This document shows, in pieces, positions 21,241-31,049 of a stretch of DNA of 64,000 nucleotides. Position numbers and translations under genes: made by a program. A model generated the notes under the pieces. It saw only the letters and a program-made list of their open reading frames with translations, was not told the DNA's origin and ran no database searches. Source of the stretch: Tilletiopsis washingtonensis (taxonomy: Eukaryota > Basidiomycota > Exobasidiomycetes > Entylomatales). The stretch covers positions 309,669 through 373,668 of the forward strand of contig NW_020311998.1 in NCBI RefSeq assembly GCF_003144115.1, given 5' to 3'. Within the stretch, counting starts at the first letter, position 1. The number at the start of each line of letters is the position of its first letter.

Positions 21241-23311
21241 ATGTCGCCCACGTCCGCCTTCTCGGTCCCGCGTCGCATCGTCTTCATCACCAACGTCAAC
21301 CTCGACTGGGTGAGCGCAGCCGCTCGGAAGGGGAGTGTACATGCGGCATCTGCTGACGGCAGCGCTGCCTCGCAGACGGAGGACCAGCTGCGTGGCAGTG
21401 TCTACCAGCACACGTCCGTGCACGTCAACCGCATGCAGCGTGTCATGGAGGGCTACTTTCTCGACTGCGACTCGTCGGCGGTGAGTATGCGCCGGCAGAG
21501 CAGCAGCGGCATTCCCAGCTACAGGACGCTCACGCCGTATGTCTGGCGCAGGACGCAGGGACAGTCGCCAAGGGCATGACGGGCCGCCAGATGCTGAGGC
21601 AGGGCAGCCCCGTGTCCGCCGTGACGCTCGACGCAGACGACCGCAGGGCCAAGGCGCTTGCATACCGCTTCCTGCCCGCCCCGAAGACTTCGCAGCGGGG
21701 CGAGTCCAGCGATCGCCACAGCAGCTACTGGGACCGAAGGCCTGAGAAGGAGCGCGTGCCGGATGCAGCACCGGCACTTGCGCCTCGAGCGCACTCGTCG
21801 TCCTACTGGGACCTCACTCCCAGCGAGCCCAAAGACGTGGCGGCGCGCAGACGCGAAGAGCGCCATCGCCGCGGCTCGCAGGCGCCCAGCTCCGACCTCG
21901 CACAGCCCTACGGGGACTTTGCGCTGCGTCCAGACGCTGGTGCGCTGTACCGGGCACATCTCCCCGAGCGCTGGCAGGCCGGACTGGCCGCTGTGCCCCT
22001 CACTGCCGCGGAGCTGGCGCGTACGGCGCCTCCAGCTCACTCGCCAACGAGACGCCCAACTCCGGCGGCCGCACCCAGGAGTGACAGCCTGTTCGGTCAT
22101 CCTCAGACGCACATCAGGGCGTGCCACCACCTTTACGCTGGCGGCCTCGCTCCAGAGTGCACGTGGCAAGACCTCAAGGACTTTGCGCGCATCCACTGCG
22201 ACAAGGTCGGCTACGCCACAGTTCTCCCGGGACATCACGGCGCTGTGCGCGGGTGAGTCTGCCATGGGCCTCAGCGAGAGCCTCACCGCTGACAGTCGGC
22301 CCCAGGCTGCTGTCGTTCTACACCAAAGATGCGCGAGAGGACGCTCTTGTGCGCCTGGACGGGCTTGCCATTCACGGTAGGGCGCCTGCCGCAGCAATGA
22401 TGCGCCCCAGCTGACGTGGTGCCTCTGCAGGAGTGATTCCGAAGTGGGGCAAGATGCACCTGGCGGAGTGGGATGCGATGGAGCTCGAAGAGGCGTTTCC
22501 GGGGCCGGCGAGGGCGCACAGCGCCGTGTCATCCTCGCCGCCGCTGCCCGTGGCCACTCGCGCGTACGGCCTGTCGCACGCAGCGTATCAGGCTGCCTCA
22601 GAGGCCTATTGGCCCCAAGAGAATGAGAGACGCGAGGAGGCGCGCAGTCGCGGCGAGCCGGAGTTCACCACCGGCTCCAACACGCAGGGACTGGGCCGTC
22701 CGAATCGCTATGGAGCTGCACGAGCTGCTCTTACGGACGCACCGCAAGCGCACGCCTTCGTCGCTTCTCCCGAGCGCCTGCCGGACGGCTACGGCAGCTC
22801 CTCAAGAGTCGCTGTGCCTTGCGCTTCGGAAGCATCGGCGCAGCCTCTCGGACGACGGCTCACGCCCGACTCTCTCGGCGGTGAAGAGGAGCGCACAGGG
22901 ACCAAGCGCCGTCGTCTCGCACGTCCTACGGGCGAGTGCCATCCCGCTCAGCCGTGGGTCAGCAAGTCGGCATCTCCCAGCGCTGCTCTGCGTCCGGGCA
23001 CCACGGACGAGGCGACCGCCAGCAAGCAGGCTGCAGACGAGAGCGGCATCGCGCTGTGCCCGTCCTCTCCGGTTGCGACTCTGCCTCAGACGGCGTCCGA
23101 TGCTCATGCGTCAATCCCTCGAAGCGACCCAGGCCCGCCCGTGCCCATGCTGCCCGCGCTCAATGCTCCACTGCCTGAGACGGCTGCGCCAGAGGCTGCG
23201 GCGCCGGCAGCCACCTCCAGCTCTGCCTTCATGATGGAGATCGCCAACATCTTCGCCGAAGAGTGCGGCGACTTCGAGCGTTCGCTGGAAGCTGCCACCA
23301 GTAGCGGGTGA
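21241..23311 (+). CDS. RNA-binding protein with SR-type RRM
   Basis: Five exons (21241-21309, 21376-21480, 21552-22252, 22306-22376, 22431-23311) give 608 aa. The N-terminus RRIVFITNVNLDW resembles a first RRM strand but is partial. A clearer RRM lies in the middle: LYAGGL stands where RNP2 is expected, CTWQDLKDFAR matches the start of helix 1 of the second RRM of SRSF1-like SR proteins, and GLLSFYTK sits in the RNP1 place. The remainder is disordered, Pro/Ala/Ser-rich, and the C-terminus has a short conserved-looking helix (MMEIANIFAEECGDFE). The linker has two SSYWD motifs (HSSYWDRRP and HSSSYWDLTP). A role in mRNA processing or export is inferred from the RRM only. The first intron (66 nt) has no stop, so read-through would add 22 residues. 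Confidence 0.72.
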
Positions 23312-23540
23312 AGAGCGCCCGGAGCCGGTTCTGATGAGCGCCGTCGACAGCCACCGCCGTCAAACGCAAAGCGCGCTCACGGCCAGACAGGCTGCTTCAA
23401 TGCTCGCTCTGCCGCACGTACCGCGCCTTGCCCTGATCCGTCCTCGCGTCACCCTTCACCGCCCTCTCTTTGACCTTGAGCCGCAACATCGTCCGTGTAC
23501 GCGCTGGGCCATCAGTTCAATGACATCGCATTCGCCTCGC
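23312..23540. other. Convergent intergenic region
   Basis: About 230 bases between the stop of the RRM gene (+) and the stop of EMC5 (-). Nothing recognisable is present. Confidence 0.45.
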
Positions 23541-24369
23541 CTAAGCCGCGCCAAAGATCGCCGGTCCTCGATGGTTGAGCGTGGCGAAGCTGCTCCGCGC
23601 GTCGACGTCGGCAATGGTGCTGCTCGTGGCGTCAGACTGTAGCACACCGTGCGTGAAGCTGGCGAGACACTCACCGTGATCGATACTCGCTCGCCCAGGT
23701 AATCTCGCGCAGCGGCGCTGAGCCAAGCATGAGTCCACCCGCGATGAGGAGCAGAGCCACCACAGCCTCGATTGTCATCTGGCGAGCCGCAGAGTCAGGA
23801 CGTGTGCTGGAGACGGGCACTCTGTAGCTTCACACGCCTTATTGGAGCAAAGTAGGCGCAGCACATACGCAGACAGTTGCGCTGCGCTCAGCGGCAGGGC
23901 TAGGGGTCCATGCGCCGACATCGCACAAACGAAGTATGCTCTCGCTTCACGCTCTCTCCAACACGCATCGCCCGGGGACAGTAATCTCTCGCCAGTAGAT
24001 TCTGCCTCGGCTCCGAGCGGCACATCATACATCTGTGCCCGAGCGTTGTCCGTGCCACCATGCGTCAGGTGCCTCACCTGCCCCGCCATCATGCCCCCTT
24101 CGACGCCTCGGTCCTGTGCCCAGCAGCTCTCGTGTCCCCCGTGGCGAACTACTCACATCAATTGGCACCGCTGCGCTCTCCAGACCCAGACTCTTGCGCA
24201 CCGCCACGTCTGCCATCACAAGATCCCGTCAGTGTGGCAATGCATGCTGCGGCTAGGCATGGCACGCACTCTCGTACACGCTCCACGCCGCGTGCATGAA
24301 GACGAGGGCGCCGACGAAGAGCAGCTCGCGGCCCAGCCACGACGACGCAGGCTTCTCGACGGCCGGCAT
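23541..24369 (-). CDS. EMC5: ER membrane complex subunit 5 / membrane magnesium transporter
   Basis: Four exons (24270-24369, 24157-24209, 23675-23778, 23541-23619) encode 111 aa. The first membrane helix is LLFVGALVFMHAAWSVYE, followed by a loop ending AAVPID. The second helix is EAVVALLLIAGGLMLGSAPL, and the C-terminus includes ATLNHRGPAIF. This matches the EMC5/MMGT layout of two TMs, a PID motif before TM2 and an NHRG near the end. EMC5 is a core subunit of the ER membrane complex that inserts tail-anchored and multi-pass proteins; Mg2+ transport has also been proposed. The third intron (donor after ATCACG) needs the acceptor GAGCAG at 23620 to keep the NHRG frame; a nearer CAG gives the wrong frame. 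The middle intron (378 nt) is unusually long for this window. Confidence 0.85.
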
Positions 24370-25490
24370 GCTGCTGTGGTGCGCGTGTGGGGCGGCGAGA
24401 CGGAGTGCGGTGTGCGTCAAGGAGATCTGATGGTGGTGAGAGGGTGTGCGTCAAGGAGATCTGATGGTGGTGAGAGAGCGTGGTGAAGTGAGGATGGATG
24501 CGCGCTCGGGCCCACGCTGCTGCACGGCGCTGGCGAGTCGTTCGGGTGTCGCGTCTCGGATCACGGATAGCCGCGCCCACGGGTCCATGTCTCTTCCTTC
24601 TCGCAACCCTCCAATCTGGCCTGGATCGCTCAGCGACTACGGACTGTGGCACAGTCGCTGGCGTGCTTCTGGCGTATCTAGCGCTGCCTTTCGAAGCTCG
24701 CAAGTGCTCGCCAGCTGCGAGGCTCATCAAAGGGGTGACCGGCGCGCCAGATCTTGGTCGCGGTAAGGCGCCGCTCTGAACGGCTCTCGCCTCTCACAGC
24801 CTGCTGCTGCACCACTCAGCGTCAGATCTGTTCCTGCTAAAGATGAGAGAGCAAAGCAAGGCGCTCTGCCTCCCGAGCTGGCCAGGCTAAGCACACCTTT
24901 ACCGGCTCTGTCATGGCCAAGCCGTGCCTGCTTTGTGTGGAATCACCGGTCACGCGCACCTCGCAGCGACGATTCTATTTTGCGTCCATGCACGCACATC
25001 GAGCGCCGAGACAGCATCACGAGGGCGCTGTCTGCAGCCACATCCCAGCCGTCAGAAGCGCATTCCGGCATAGATCCTGCCTCGAAGCTCGAAGCACCTG
25101 CACCGGCGCGTCCGAGGCGAGGCAAGGATGGATGCGGCGACGTCATCATCTCGTCTGGATTTCCGGCCCAGCGCAGCATCAGCGCGCAGCAGCCGCACCG
25201 CAGCACGCAGGACGCAGCCGTGAGCCCTGCAGCGTCTGCGCTGCGCCGTCTTGTTTCTGCATGCGGCGGCGCGGGATCGTCGCTGCAGCTGCGCATCCCT
25301 CCGCCGCGCCGCGGCCCGCTGCATGACGGCTGCGGGCGCGACGCGTGTCTGGCACACAACCGCCCACACGCCGGCCGAGAATCTTGCTTTTGTCCCACCA
25401 CCATCCACCTCGGGCGCATCCATCCGCCCTCCATCCGCCCCGCCCCGCCGCAGCCACCCGCCCGCCGCACCCGTCACACCTGCTCCCAGC
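24370..25490. promoter_or_regulatory. Divergent region, EMC5 / HeH-like membrane protein
   Basis: About 1.1 kb between two divergent ATGs. It includes an exact 34-bp tandem duplication 40 bases upstream of the EMC5 ATG (separate entry). On + the last 100 bases before 25491 are C-rich (CCATCCGCCC, CCCGCCGC), a likely leader. No other gene is supported. Confidence 0.45.
24409..24476. repeat. Exact 34-bp tandem duplication in EMC5 leader
   Basis: Two adjacent identical copies, 24409-24442 and 24443-24476, each begin GGTGTGCGTCAAGGAGATCT and end GATGGTGGTGAGAG. They lie about 40 bases upstream of the EMC5 ATG on the opposite strand, hence in its probable 5' UTR or core promoter. Complete identity suggests a recent slip or duplication. 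On the EMC5 strand each copy reads as a CT/CA-rich block. Confidence 0.95.
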
Positions 25491-26806
25491 ATGGTCAAGG
25501 CACTCAAGTACCGCCTCAAGGCCGACCTCGTCGACATGGCCACGCTGCTCGCCATCGACGAGCCGGCATCGCTGCGCCGCGACGACCTCGAAGAGCGCGT
25601 GCGCGCGCGCCTGCTCGAGCGCCGCACCGAGCTCGAGAACGACGACTACTGGAGCCCCATCTACCAGACCATCGACGCCGGCGAGCGCCGTGCGGCACGC
25701 GGCAGCATGCGCCACAGCGTGTGAGTTGCGAGGAGACCCGGAGCCGGCCGGTGCACGCGCCATGTGGAGTCGGGAATTTGGCGCGACGACGCAGCGGCGC
25801 GAGGCGCGTGTGTTGTGCATGTGCGCAGCGCTGCACGCGCCGCCGCTGCTCCGCCAGCCATACTGCGCATGCTCTTCATCACTGACACATGCCGCCCTGC
25901 AGTGAGTCCGAGGAGTCTGACGCGCCGTCGCGCTCGCGCTCGCCGCGCAAGAGCGCCGGCAAGGCCGTCAACGGGCTTGCGACGCCGCTGCGCAAGACGG
26001 GAGACGCGCTCTCGACGAGTGCGTCGACGGTCGTGGCCGAGGCACAGAGCATCTACCCGGCGCTGCAGGCGCGCGGCAAGCGCTCGCTCGAGTCGCTCGG
26101 CAACATGTTCAAGGCCGGCGCCGCAGAGACGCGCGCCGAGGTCGCTGATGTCGCGCACGAGGTCGAGGCGCGCGGCGAGGCCGTGGCACACGCTGTGAAG
26201 CGCCAGCAGCGCGCCGCCCTGCGCAAGACGCACAAGGCCTGGCGCGACGTCGGCCTGTACGCCAGCGACGCGCGCAACCTCACCACCGTGCTCGTCGGCC
26301 TCGAGTTCGCTGCGCTGCTCCTCTCCATCATCCCCACGCGCGACATCTCGCTCGGCTCGTCGAGCGCGTTTGCGTCGAGCTGGAGCGTGCCCGTGCCGAG
26401 CCTCTGGGTCGTCTTCGTGCCGGCCTTCTGGCGCGTGCTGCTTATCTGGGGCTTCTGGACCGTCGCCGTCCCGACGTTCCTCTCGCAGCTCATCACCTTC
26501 GACCGGCGCCGCGCCCCGTCGATCCAGACGTTTACGCTCGCGCGTCTCTTCCTCATCCTCGCACTCGTGCGCCTCTCGCCGCACCTCGGCCTCGGCGCAC
26601 GCCACCCGCCGTCCGTGCTGGGCGTCGCTGCGGGCCAGGTGCCGTTTGGCGCCGCCGCCGAGCACACGCTCACCGGCTGGCAGAAGGTCGTCAGCTACGA
26701 CTGGGTCTCGGCCGCCGTGGGCCCCGACCTGCAGCTCATCAACGCTGCCGCGGCTGCCAGCTTTGCCATCTACGAGGCAATCGCCGTGCGCCCGCGTGCC
26801 GGCTAA
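25491..26806 (+). CDS. Multi-pass membrane protein with N-terminal HeH/SAP-like motif
   Basis: Two exons (25491-25720, 25903-26806) give 377 aa. Residues 1-45 (ALKYRLKADLVDMATLLAID, then LRRDDLEERVRARLLERR) look like a helix-extension-helix/SAP-type fold: K-x-DL-V-x-x-A, a turn, then an L-R-x-D-L-E-E-R helix. An acidic/Ser-Arg linker and a long helical region (about 90-180, Ala/Glu/Arg-rich, coiled-coil-like) follow. Then come four or so hydrophobic helices: VLVGLEFAALLLSII, LWVVFVPAFWRVLLIWGFW, FTLARLFLILALVRL and INAAAAASFAIYEAI. HeH plus membrane helices is the layout of inner-nuclear-membrane proteins such as Heh1/Src1, but the motif is too degenerate to assign that role. I recognise no exact family; it may be a conserved fungal membrane protein. 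Confidence 0.75.
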
Positions 26807-27346
26807 GGCTGCACGACTTGCTCTGCTCGGGCGCCGCGCACACGAGCATGAGCTTTGCCCCTCTTCCAAATGCGCAAGCCTGTGGTGTGCCTCTCAGCCT
26901 CCGCATCGCTGCATCCGATACCTCGGCCCGTAGCTCCGTCCCCGTCCTTGTTCCTCATCCCATCTCTCAACCTTCTCTCGCGTGCCGCGCTTCTCCCTCT
27001 GGACGATCGTACCTTATCGGCCAGATCTGCCCGTCTCCCTCCTCTCCTGTCCTCCTACTCGTCTCTGTGCCGCGCATCTCCGGCTGCTGGCTCTGCAGAT
27101 CTGCTGTACTATGTAGTGACTCGTCGCGCAATTCAGACCCACGGCGTGCGGAGCCACCCGCTCGGCTGCCGCAACGCACGCATGAGCGAGCGGTCAGCGC
27201 CCAGTCTCCCTCGTCAGGGCCTGTCGAGCGCCTTGAACGCATGAGACGCGGCGGATATGTCTATTCTCTCGAGGCGACTGCTGTATGTGCGTCTAGATAC
27301 ACTTGCGGCGGTGCTGTGCTTGCTCGATCGAGGCTCTATGGGTGTT
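26807..27346. other. Convergent intergenic region
   Basis: About 540 bases between the stops of the HeH-like gene (+) and cytochrome c peroxidase (-). It is moderately AT-richer than its surroundings, with CTCTCCCTCTCC-like tracts around 26940-27060. No gene is seen. Confidence 0.45.
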
Positions 27347-29010
27347 CTAGGCTTGCGCGTTCTCCTGCTCGGCAGACGTCTGGAAGGTGAGGTGCTTGCT
27401 GAGACGGGACAGGCGAGTCAGCCACGTCAGGCAGGACTCAGCAGACGCGATGCTCACCCGTCCTTGAGGAGCTTCGAGCCCTCCTGCCAGCGAATCTCCG
27501 GCACGCCGAGCTCGAGGAGCTTGGCGAACGCGGCGGAGAAGTCCTGCGAGACAGCTGCGTCAGCACTGAGTCTGTCGCGGCAACAGTCTGTTTGCACGCA
27601 CCTTGAAGAACTCATCCTCCGACTTGGCGTACCGCTCGGCGTGCTTGCGGAACTGGACGCCACAGTGTGAGCGAAGAAGGCACGGCGAGGTAAAGCGTGC
27701 ACTCACCGACTTGTCGGTGCGCAGCGCGTAGTCGGTGGTGAGCATCATCAGGCTCTTGGTGCTCTTGTCCTCGTACTGGATCGGTCCGTCCCACTTCTTC
27801 AGGTTCCACTTCTCGCTGAAGAGCAGCTCGTAGTACGCGTTCGTGAACGACGTGGGCGCGTGCTGCCACGGGCCGTCGAAGCCCGAGCGGTCCTTGTGGC
27901 AGCGGCCCAGGGCGTGGGCGCCGGAGAGGGCGACGATCTCCTGGTCGTTGAAGCCCATGCGGTAGAAGATGTGGCGCAGGTGGTCGCTGCCCTTGTCGCC
28001 GTCGGGCAGTCGTCCGTCGGGCGTGCAGTGCGCCTCCTCGCCGTCCTTGCGGCCCTGCGAAGACGGGTCAGATGACAGTCGGCGCAAGAGGCGCACGTGC
28101 AGCACTCACCGGGCGCCACTGTACCTTGGGTCCTCCAAGCTCTGCAGAGATGCGTGTCAGCCAGAGGTCTAGCCCACGCTGTCGAAGCGTGGAGCGTGTA
28201 ATCACCTTGCACGGCGACGATGCCGCCCAGCGTCCAGAGGTCAGAGTACGAGATCCAGGGGAACTGCTCGTGGATCTCGTCCATAAAGTTGCGAGCGACG
28301 ATCAGGCCTGAGTCGCCAAGTCAGCCGACGCTCGAGCCAGGCAGAGCCGGGAGAGTACGCACCGGCGTTGGCACCGTGGTTGGCCTCGGGGGCGAAGCGC
28401 ATCGTGGCTGAGGGCGAGGCAATCAGCACTTTGCAGGGAAGCTCTCGCGATGCTGACTAACCGCCGTTGCTGCCACCGGAGTTGGAGTCCTTGTCGTAGG
28501 TGCCGCTGTAATGAGGCCGTCAGCAGAGCACGTGCGAGTCTAGGGTGCCGCTGCGACGCACCTGGCGTGCCAGGCGAGGCGCACAAGCACAGGGCCATAG
28601 CTGCCGTCATCGTACTCGGGGTTCGAGTCGAGCTTGTCGGCGATGGCGTTGTACACCTTCTGGTAGTCGGCCGGGTCGGCGGCGAGGCCGGGGCCCACGC
28701 CCTTGTACGTGGCAGCGCGCTGGGCCTTGGCACCGCTGCCGCTCAGCTTGTTGCTGCCGTCCGGGCCGACGCCGAGCGCGGCGCGCTTGTTCTCCGGGCC
28801 GAAGAGCAGGAACGCGCCACCGGCAGCCGCGAGCAGCGCGACGGAGCCGATGAGCGTCTTGCTCGTGCCCTGGGAGCGCGAGCCACCCTGCTGCGGCGGC
28901 GGGTGAGCGCCAGGCGCCGGGCTTGTGGCGTAGGCACGGCGGGCCGGCAGGCGCAGCGCAGCGCGCGGCAGCGGCGCGGCGAGGCGAGCAGAGGAGCGCA
29001 GAGCAGCCAT
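27347..29010 (-). CDS. CCP1: Cytochrome c peroxidase, mitochondrial
   Basis: Nine exons (28562-29010, 28462-28505, 28363-28407, 28206-28307, 28110-28141, 27707-28054, 27602-27652, 27458-27543, 27347-27398) give 402 aa. The first ~30 residues are an Arg/Ala presequence, followed by a hydrophobic segment ([19 protein letters not shown]) that may anchor or sort the protein to the intermembrane space. Distal haem motif [14 protein letters not shown] (Arg, Trp, His), [16 protein letters not shown], proximal [30 protein letters not shown] (the Trp used for electron transfer) and LTTDYAL (Asp) are all present. It reduces hydrogen peroxide with cytochrome c. The last two exons depend on a GTGAGC donor just after KDG; without it the protein would stop there and lose 17 residues. 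Confidence 0.93.
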
Positions 29011-29565
29011 GGCGACGAAGAGCGCGACAGGGATGGGTGGGACTGGTCGGGCGCGAAGAGGTGATGTGGACGGGAGGCAAAGTGCGGCTCAGCGGCACGT
29101 TGCTCTCTATCACGAAGGCGTGCGCGGCCGCGGCGCGCGGTCGCCGAGAAGGTCGCTCGCCGTGTGAGAGGGCGGGAAATTAAGATTACGCAGCCGCCGC
29201 CGGCCGCCCGCCGCCCGGGAGCTCTCGGGCGGCGCCCGGCGCGCACGGCTTACGCTCGTGACGATCATGCACCCGTGTCATGCTCAGGGCCTGTGTCTTC
29301 ATGCATGCAATAAGGACGCCAGCCACCATCGAGAGCTGCGAGCAGCGAGCGCCTCGAGCCACATCCTGGAGCACCGCCGGCGAGAAGGTTCGCCGGTCGC
29401 CGCTGAGACGCCGCGCGCCGGGCGCGCCTCGGGAGTCGGGGATCATCGACCGCCGCGCCCCAGACTTAGTCAGCCAAGCGCGCCGCGCGCTAGCGCAACG
29501 CGTCCTCCTCCGCGCCGCCGCTTCGCCTCGAGCCGGCAACAACACAGGCAGCCCGTCAGCTCCGC
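29011..29565. other. Intergenic region upstream of CCP1
   Basis: About 550 bases upstream of CCP1 (-) and downstream of a degenerate gene copy. GC-rich palindromic-looking stretches (GCCGCCGCCGGCCGCCCGCCGCCCGG near 29195-29220) occur. No gene is seen. Confidence 0.4.
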
Positions 29566-30437
29566 CTAGTCCCAGTAGCTCGCAGGGTCGACAGAGCGCT
29601 GGCTGTCCCGTGCACGCGGTGGACAGCGACTGGTGCCTCTGTAAGCCGCATCTGGCTGGTCCTGTGCGCTAGGGCTGGGCAAGTCGCAGCTGTAGTCAGC
29701 TCCAAGGCTGAACTCTGCCGTGATCATCAGTACCTTCGGCCGCACCCCCCTCATCGTCTCTCGCTGTGATGTTTGAGCGTGGCATGGTGTTGCTTGCACA
29801 TGAGCTCGATGGCACAGCAGCAGTTGGGCGCGCCGCAGTGCCGCATCCAGTTTCTGGGATCTTGCGTGGCTGTCTGAAGGCAGGGACGAAAACTGCTGCG
29901 CCGTGGATCGCAGTATGCCAGCGCTCCGTGGGAGACTCCGCAGCACTGGCAAAGTGTAGGCCCAGACTATGTTGGACAGCGACTGCTCGAGCGCAACGCA
30001 TGCCAGTGTGCGCCAGTGCTGACAACATGGCCTTGATCTAGTGAGGCGCGGGCGGTAAATCGGCAGAAAAGGCACATCAACGAGGTCGTGCGCGGCGCGC
30101 AACGCCGCCGCATTATCTGCCGTGCACAGCGCCGCGCCGACTCGAAGCGGCCGGCATTGACAAAGCTTGCCGCTTCGCCGATGGCTTGGTCGTCGAGCAG
30201 ACGCATGGTCATCTCATACGGGGGTGATGGCATACTACGCTCTTTGCGCCGCTCGTCTATAGTGCTGCCAGGCGCAAAGTGGGCTGCCGAACGTAGCTGC
30301 AGCAGCGGCGCGCGATACGAGTTTTCGCCGCCTGACGCGCAGATGCTGCTCGATGCCATGAGGCGGACAGTCCAGGCCCCTGTCGAAGCTCGGGCGCACC
30401 GCAGCAATGCACTGGCCTCGGGCGAGTTACCATGCAC
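29566..30437 (-). pseudogene. Degenerate DMATS-like prenyltransferase relic
   Basis: No single frame carries a complete protein, but short pieces in order along the - strand resemble the intact DMATS protein encoded at 9591-11456. Compare SMPSPPYEMTMRLLDDQA with VPRFPSFMCDDNT, then a VFVPAF piece with KVYFMPHA, LDAALRR with VDAALRS, VQAT with WQAT, and RPKVLMITAEFSLGADY with RPEVLILSTDCIAQGARF. Order and spacing agree, and nucleotide resemblance remains around GGATGCGGCACTGCGG. I read it as a decayed paralogue on the same strand. The tail beyond the conserved part ends SYWD. Similarity was judged by eye, so chance matches in GC-rich DNA are not excluded. Confidence 0.45.
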
Positions 30438-31049
30438 TCAAGCTCCTACGCGCCCGTGCTCGCCCGTACAGCCGGCGCGCTGACCTGAAGATCACCTGTA
30501 GCCGGCGGGAGACATCTGGCGGCCAAGCCCGTCATGACGCGCCCACGCCACCGCGTTGACAGTGATGAGCGGCAGGGGGCTGGACCGCTGTGCCAGCGCC
30601 ACCTCGTGTGTGGCCTCACGCATCGCCCTGTGCAATGCGGCACAGTGCACCGATGAGCAGTCGCAGCAGACCTCTGTCTGCTGGCAGCGACGAAGCGAGG
30701 CGATGCGCGGCCTGCCGTACGCCCGAGGGAGAGGCGCGCGGCCCAGAAGCGGCGGGAGGAGGCGCGGGGCGGCGCGCCGCGCAAGCCGCGCGGCAAGGCG
30801 TGTTCCCACGGGGTGAAGTGCCGCGGGCGCCGCGCGCTCCGGCCCGCGCGCACGAGTTGGCCCGCCGCGCGCCGCGGCACACGGGCGAGGCGCCCGCGGA
30901 CGCGCGCGCCGGAGCGCCGCCGGTCGGCGTTCCCACGCACGGGCGTGGGCTCGGCACGAAGGGATAAAGTGAGGCGCCCTCGAGGGGACGACGAGCTTGC
31001 TTCTCTACCACCACCATCCTCCATCAGCCTGCCTCACGACGTCCGCACC
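30438..31049. other. Intergenic region upstream of kynureninase
   Basis: About 610 bases. The - strand around 30490-30620 reads coding-like (MREATHEVALAQRSSPLPL, then ITVNAVAWARHDG) and runs towards the DMATS-like relic. I cannot assign it; it may be part of the same decayed locus or chance. The + side from 30960 to 31049 is the kynureninase leader, with CCACCACCATCC. Confidence 0.35.
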
